Assembly (NCBI GenBank): GCA_025558095.1
Contig: JAIVFI010000039.1
Span: 248,001-312,000, forward strand
Direction: 5' to 3'
Length of the DNA: 64,000 nt
Origin: Hyaloraphidium curvatum
Lineage: Eukaryota; Monoblepharomycota; Hyaloraphidiomycetes; Hyaloraphidiales; Hyaloraphidiaceae
Notes under the pieces: generated by a model
The model's database searches: none
What the model saw: the letters and a program-made list of their open reading frames with translations, nothing else
Told to the model about the DNA's origin: nothing
Position numbers and translations under genes: made by a program
Shown: in pieces, positions 59,901 to 64,000 of the stretch
Position numbering within the stretch: the stretch's first letter is position 1
Layout: each line of letters starts with the position of its first letter

Positions 59901-61344
59901 CAGTTGTGCCGTTCGCATCAGCGTCCTTGAATGTGTCCGCGGTGCCGTTCGCTCCAGGCACCTTGGATATCGGAGCAGCAGCACCTTCCGAGACGACTTC
60001 CTCCAGCTCGACAGTTTCGACGTGCCCGGCGGCGGCAGGCTTGGCTTCCCCGTCAGCATTGCCTGCTCCGCTCGCAGCGGACCCGTTGGCTTTGTGCTCC
60101 GACTCGGGCGAGTACTCCATGATCCTGAGCACCTCCTCGTCCGTCATCTGATCGAACACGTCGCCGGGGTTTCCGAGGTAGCGCGCCCAGGCGCCCTCGA
60201 GCTTCTTTAGCCACTTGGCCCGCTCGCGGATCGCGGCGCGCAGCCTCGTGTAGCGCCGGGCGATGTGCACCTGCTCGACCGGCCCGAGGTTGAGCTCGGT
60301 CTCGAAAAAGTCCCTGAGCTCCTCCTCGGTCGACAGCACGTCCGGCAGGTTGAGGATCACCACGGTCCGCAGGTCCACATGCCGCCGCCGGGCCAGCAGG
60401 ATCAGGAGCTTCTGCTGCTCCGTCAGCGAGGGCGAGTCGAGCATGGCTCTGCTGACTTCCTGGGCCTTTGCATGCTTGCGCTGCGCCGTCGCGAAGTTCG
60501 GATTCGGGCCGCCGCCGGAATCCGCGACTCCCGTGGGGGTCTCGTCCATCACGGCGTCGATCGCCAGCTTCGCCGTCATCTCGGCCCCCGGCGGCGGCTT
60601 CTCCGCCGCCACGTTCTCGGCCGCCTTGACCGCCTCGTCCTCCCCGGGCGCGTGCGGCAGAGCGAACTCGGGGAGCTCGATCCGCGGCAGCTCTACGGCC
60701 CCCCTGCCCGACATCTCCCCAAGCACCCTCTCGATGGTCTGCACCCGCGTGTTGATGCACGACTTGTAGAACGAGCGGACGTTCAGGAACAGGAGGATGT
60801 TGAAGACGAACAGCATTACGTAGTGCACGATCAGCAGCGGCGAGTCCCCGGGGATGTTCTCGATCGACAGCTGCCGCAGGATGCTGATCTCCTGCGACAT
60901 GTCCGTCGTCCCGTTCCCTGCGGCCTCCTGAGCGGCCTGCTGCGTCGGGATCGCGCCGCCGGCCCAGTTGATCGGCACGACGACGCCGCAGCCGAGGACG
61001 GTGAGGATCCCGAAGAGGAAGGCCGAGGACTTGAAGAAGCGCAGGATGATGAGGGCGTCCATGCCGCTGCTGCGGGCGACGTACTCCTCCGGGATGCGGA
61101 GCAGCTCGATGAACCACCCCAGGAAGGTCGGCGAGAGCCGCGGCGGGGCGGCGATGCGGAGCTTCCGCCGCGGGTAGAACCACGACGGGATCCTGGTCCG
61201 CAGCCGGCAGAAGAGGAGGAACATGAGGATGCCGCCGATCAAGTACACCAGGAAGGGCACGAGGACCGAGGTCGTCGTGGTGGCCCCGTAGCGGGGATCG
61301 ACCGGGTTGTCCGGATCAGGGGGGTAGATGGGCGTCGTCGCCAT
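56952..61344 (-). CDS. RSN1/OSCA (DUF221) family calcium-permeable channel
   Basis: A multi-pass hyperosmolality-gated cation channel family protein. The ATG at 61344 (MATTPIYPPDPDN) opens a large exon to 59492. It has the first helices (SVLVPFLVYLIGGILMFLLF), an RRM-like cytosolic region (RTVVILNLPDVLSTEEELRD ... TTTAFVVFFSPESAVVATQA) and a Ser/Ala insert. Splicing from TTCTG/GTGCGT to CAG/G TCC gives FWSVPVTLISSFLSLDSLAY, then SIWMGILPQILYALSMLEG. Later exons carry FNTLFIFAISGSVWNALDAI, SMHYRLGDLLTTPM, LILPAGFVYFFLAYVIFKYV and ALPICLTLLILASMTW. A long acidic tail ends YAHPAVSGALPQLWLPGRKH and TSIAFTFR. At least seven introns are needed; edges between 57,400 and 59,200 are approximate. Confidence 0.9.
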
Positions 61345-61726
61345 CCTGTCGCCTCAGCAGCCCCGAGAAAAAGTCGCGGAGACTGCCGTCACTCTTTCTC
61401 CTGGCGGCTTTGAGCCCGTGGGCGCGAGAGGGAGGTGGCCGACGGTTGCGTCCCTAGCGCGGGTCCACGACGGCGGGCAGAGGTCTCCAGCGACCGAGCC
61501 GTCCGCGGAAAGGCAAGCTCGGTGACTCGAGGACGCGAACCGCAGGTGGCCGGGTCGCAGCAACCCGCGTGCTGCGAATGTGCGGGCGGTATCTTTCGAG
61601 GGGGACGAACGCAGGGTCTCCCGTCCCTGTGCCGCCCTCCGCATCCCGCGCGATCGACGCTCCAACAGTGCGCTGCACGACCAACGGCATATCCAGGATA
61701 TCTTAGCATACCATACAGACGGTCCG
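61345..61726. other. Channel upstream region
   Basis: The 382 bp between the channel start codon and the galactosyltransferase stop; both genes are on the minus strand. No coding signal. It is GC-rich without a TATA box. Confidence 0.4.
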
Positions 61727-63144
61727 CTACTCTTCCACGACCTGCGGCCAATACTTTGCGAACAGGAACTCGGAGCCCTCGAAGTTCTTTGCCTGCTCCG
61801 AATCTTCCTTGATCCCGTTGCGCTTCATGATGTTGTCCGTGTGTGCCCACGAGCCCGCGATGTGCCACGTGAAGTCGCCGCGCTGCGAGGGCGGGAGGTC
61901 AGCAGGTGCCGGCCGACTATGCGGGGAGGGGATCGGCCCACCTTCCACGGCCGGCCCGACTCGCCCGTGCCCTCGAACCACTCCAGACAGCTGATGTCCT
62001 CCGGATTCCCGTTCAGCACCGTCTGCGGCAGGAACGCGGCCCGCGCGCGCACGTCCTCCTTGGTCTTGTACAGGTACGCCAGCGCGTCCTGCTCGCTCCG
62101 CTTGTCCTTGTCGATCTTGGGGAGCTCGTCCCGCATGGACCACAGCAGCGCCAGGAAGCGCTGCACCCACGGCGAGCGGCGCAGCAGCAGCGAGCCCGCG
62201 TTGAGGCCGTTGCAGTCCCGGCTGAGGATCATCTCCAGGTCAGGGGCGTCCTTCTTGCCCTTGTGGTTCTCCCGGTGCACCTCCTTGGCGGCCACGACGA
62301 TCGACGCCAGGGACACCGAGTAGTTGGTGATGAGGGTGTCGATGTCGAACCACCAGGCCCAGTGTTCGCGGCCGCCCTTGGGGACCGGCACGGGCTTCTT
62401 TGTCGACCAGTCCGCGGAGCCGGGCGGCACCGGGAGGTCGAGGCGCTCCCTGGGGATGCTCGAGCACCCGAACAGCGCGAGTTCCATGGCGGGGATCTTG
62501 CTCCACACCGGGTCGTTCTCGGCCAGCGTCTCGAGGTGCAGCTCCCACGAGTAGCCGTGGCGGCGCACGTAGCGCTGCTTGTTGAGCAGCGTCTTCTGCA
62601 GCCACGGCTTCTGCTCCGTGGCCATGTTGACGAAGGTGAATGTGAGCAGCTTCTCTGCCTCGCCGGCGCGGGGCAGCGGCCGCGAGGCGCGTGCAGCCGA
62701 GGGGCCGACGGCGCCCAAGTCCTCGACGGGCGTCGCGTCTGCTTCGTCGGCCCTGCGCGCCAGCTCGTCGTCGCCGCCCTGCTGCTCGCCGTCGCCCTCG
62801 TTGTCCTCCCTCTCCCTCTCCGCGGGCTGCCCGCCGTCGTCCGACGCGTCGCCGCCCTCCTCGTCCGCGTGCGCGGCGCGCTCCCTCCGCGCGGCCGCCC
62901 GCCGCACCGCGTCCGCGTCCGCGCGGCCGCCGTCGTCCGCGCCGCCCGCAACCGCCACCGCCGCGGGCGCCGATCCGCGCCGCAGCACCACGAACAGCAG
63001 CAGCAGCCCGACCACCGTGAGCACCACGGTCGACGGCGCAACAGGCCACGCGTCGCCGCCAGGGCTCCACCGCCGCCGCCGCTTGTGGTACTTGCCCTCC
63101 TCCTCGTCGAGCGACGACGTCCGCGGGAAGTGGGGATGGTACAT
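61727..63144 (-). CDS. GT34 galactosyl/mannosyltransferase, type II membrane protein, 452 aa
   Basis: GMA12/MNN10-type Golgi enzymes transfer Gal or Man to N- or O-glycans. Exons 61942-63144 and 61727-61882 (1359 nt). A short cytosolic tail is followed by a single helix (STVVLTVVGLLLLFVVL) and an acidic stem of about 110 residues. The catalytic part shows LTFTFVNMATEQKPW, KQRYVRRHGYSWELH, WAWWFDIDTLITN (DxD metal site), ILSRDCNGLNAGSLLLRRSP and SEQDALAYLY. After the intron, RGDFTWHIAGSWAHT is the conserved C-terminal His motif. The start and phases are consistent. Confidence 0.92.
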
Positions 63145-63327
63145 TGTGCACGTGGAACGAAGGGGGAGGATTGGGAGAGAGTCACGGCGCCGGCCTCGCT
63201 CCTCGCTCGCACGCGATCGAGCAGTGTGGCCACACATCCATCTGTCCTCTTGAGTCCGAGTTTCTCTCCAGTTCATCTATCTTATTCGTCCATCTTTCTC
63301 AGGCAACGTTGCCCGCCCGGCATCCAA

Positions 63328-64000
63328 TCAGCCCTTTCTCCCGACGTTCGCCAGGTCCTTCATTTCCGGCACCGGGTAGGGCACCGTCTCGCCCTTCACA
63401 AACGCCGTCACGTTGGCGATCACCGCCTCGGTCATGAGCTGGAACGCCCTCGCCGTGATCGGCGCGTAGTGCGGCGTCAGGACCACGTAAGGCCCGCCGC
63501 CGGTCCCGTCCCTCCCCATCTCGAACAGCTCCGGCGGGACCTCCGGCTCGGCCTCGAACACGTCCAGTCCGGCGCCGGCGAGCTTGCCCTCCTTGAGGTA
63601 CCGCACGAGGGCCTCCTGGTCGATCGCCGAGCCACGCGAGATGTTGACGACGTAGCCGTCGGGCCCGAGGGCGTCGAGCATCGCCGCGTCGACGATGTGC
63701 CGGTTGCTCGCGTCGGCGCGGAGGCACACGGCCAGCACGTTGGACCACTTCGCGAGCTCCATCGGGCTCTCGAAGAACTCTGCGGGGCCTGATCAGCGAC
63801 AATTTTCTCGCGCCGCTTCAGCAGAGACCCACTGTAGTCCGGATCCGCGCCCTCCTTCGAGTTCCGATTGCAGTACGCCACGTTCATCTCGAACGCCTTT
63901 GCCCTCTTGGCAACCCGCTCGCCAATATCTCCCATTCCAAGGATACCGATGTTCAGCCCCCCCATCCCCGGCGACGGCTTGTGCCTAATCGCGAACATCG
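63328..64000 (-). CDS. D-2-hydroxyacid dehydrogenase (partial at window edge)
   Basis: An NAD(P)-dependent reductase of 2-oxoacids (glyoxylate/hydroxypyruvate type). The exon from the right edge to 63833 holds GLNIGILGMGDIGERVAKRA (GxGxxG). A 53-bp intron (63780-63832) splits a Lys codon. Exon 63328-63779 has NVLAVCLRADASNRHIVDAA, GYVVNISRGSAIDQEAL (Arg of the catalytic set), GLDVFEAEPEVPPELFEM (Glu), VVLTPHYAPIT (His) and ends VGRKG. The N-terminal substrate-binding lobe lies beyond 64000. Confidence 0.93.

Noticed and set aside
1-64000. CRISPR arrays, operons, Shine-Dalgarno-led genes
   Set aside because: No regularly spaced repeats exist and the genes are spliced and eukaryotic, so bacterial features were not sought further.

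Overview
This is nuclear DNA from a GC-rich eukaryote. Almost every gene can be rebuilt only by joining exons across short introns (about 50-70 bp, mostly GT-AG). The conserved set includes PABP, DIM1, NOP2, APC11, an ArfGAP, a CTDNEP1/NEM1-type phosphatase, a PTR-type peptide transporter, an RSN1/OSCA channel, a GT34 galactosyltransferase, a GH114-like enzyme and a PHO80-like cyclin. That mix fits an early-diverging, chytrid-like fungus. The taxon is an inference; no rRNA or organelle sequence is present to fix it. Exon models were built by hand from splice signals, reading frame and family resemblance. Where exon sums are given, the total coding length divides by three.

Region 1 (1-10,250) is mobile-element-rich. 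A LINE-type retroelement with one long open frame (3094-5616) is accompanied by three 5'-truncated relatives, all ending in the same 3' sequence and none with a poly(A) tail. The long copy abuts, and probably interrupts, a decayed Helitron-like gene (about 5686-7690, minus). The N-terminus of that gene looks like a shortened ubiquitin-like domain ending in LRGG.

Region 2 (10,250-21,700) is mostly ordinary housekeeping: a membrane-protein remnant, the NEM1-type phosphatase, NOP2, APC11, a DMAC1-like peptide, a BAG protein, an ArfGAP, a 445-aa unknown and an epoxide hydrolase. Region 3 (21,700-24,780) is decayed: a pogo/Tigger-type transposase relic and an ABCG transporter pseudogene. Region 4 (24,788-45,700) returns to intact genes: DIM1, N-formylglutamate amidohydrolase-like, cupin, GOLGA7/ERF4-like, a Pro-rich protein, a zinc finger, PABP, an SDR, a peptide transporter, a possible PP1-binding protein, a GH114-like enzyme and a TRAF/MATH protein.

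Region 5 (45,870-53,800) is the most unusual. Two paralogous membrane-anchored glycosyltransferase-like genes, one fused to a methyltransferase, flank a gene fusing WecD-type (acetyltransferase) and WecE-type (sugar aminotransferase) domains. In bacteria WecD and WecE make TDP-Fuc4NAc, so this looks like a glycan-assembly cluster acquired by a eukaryote. The first 29 codons of the WecD part lie 2.4 kb away from the rest. The gap is filled by a mosaic: a 106-bp copy of the methyltransferase-gene linker, a cyclin gene, a frameshifted FTS/AKTIP-like piece, a holocytochrome-c synthase 3' piece and an unidentified 3' coding tail.

Region 6 (53,800-64,000) holds a secreted Cys-rich protein, a LEH-type hydrolase, a CDGSH iron-sulfur protein, a large RSN1/OSCA-type channel, the GT34 glycosyltransferase and a 2-hydroxyacid dehydrogenase that runs off the right edge.
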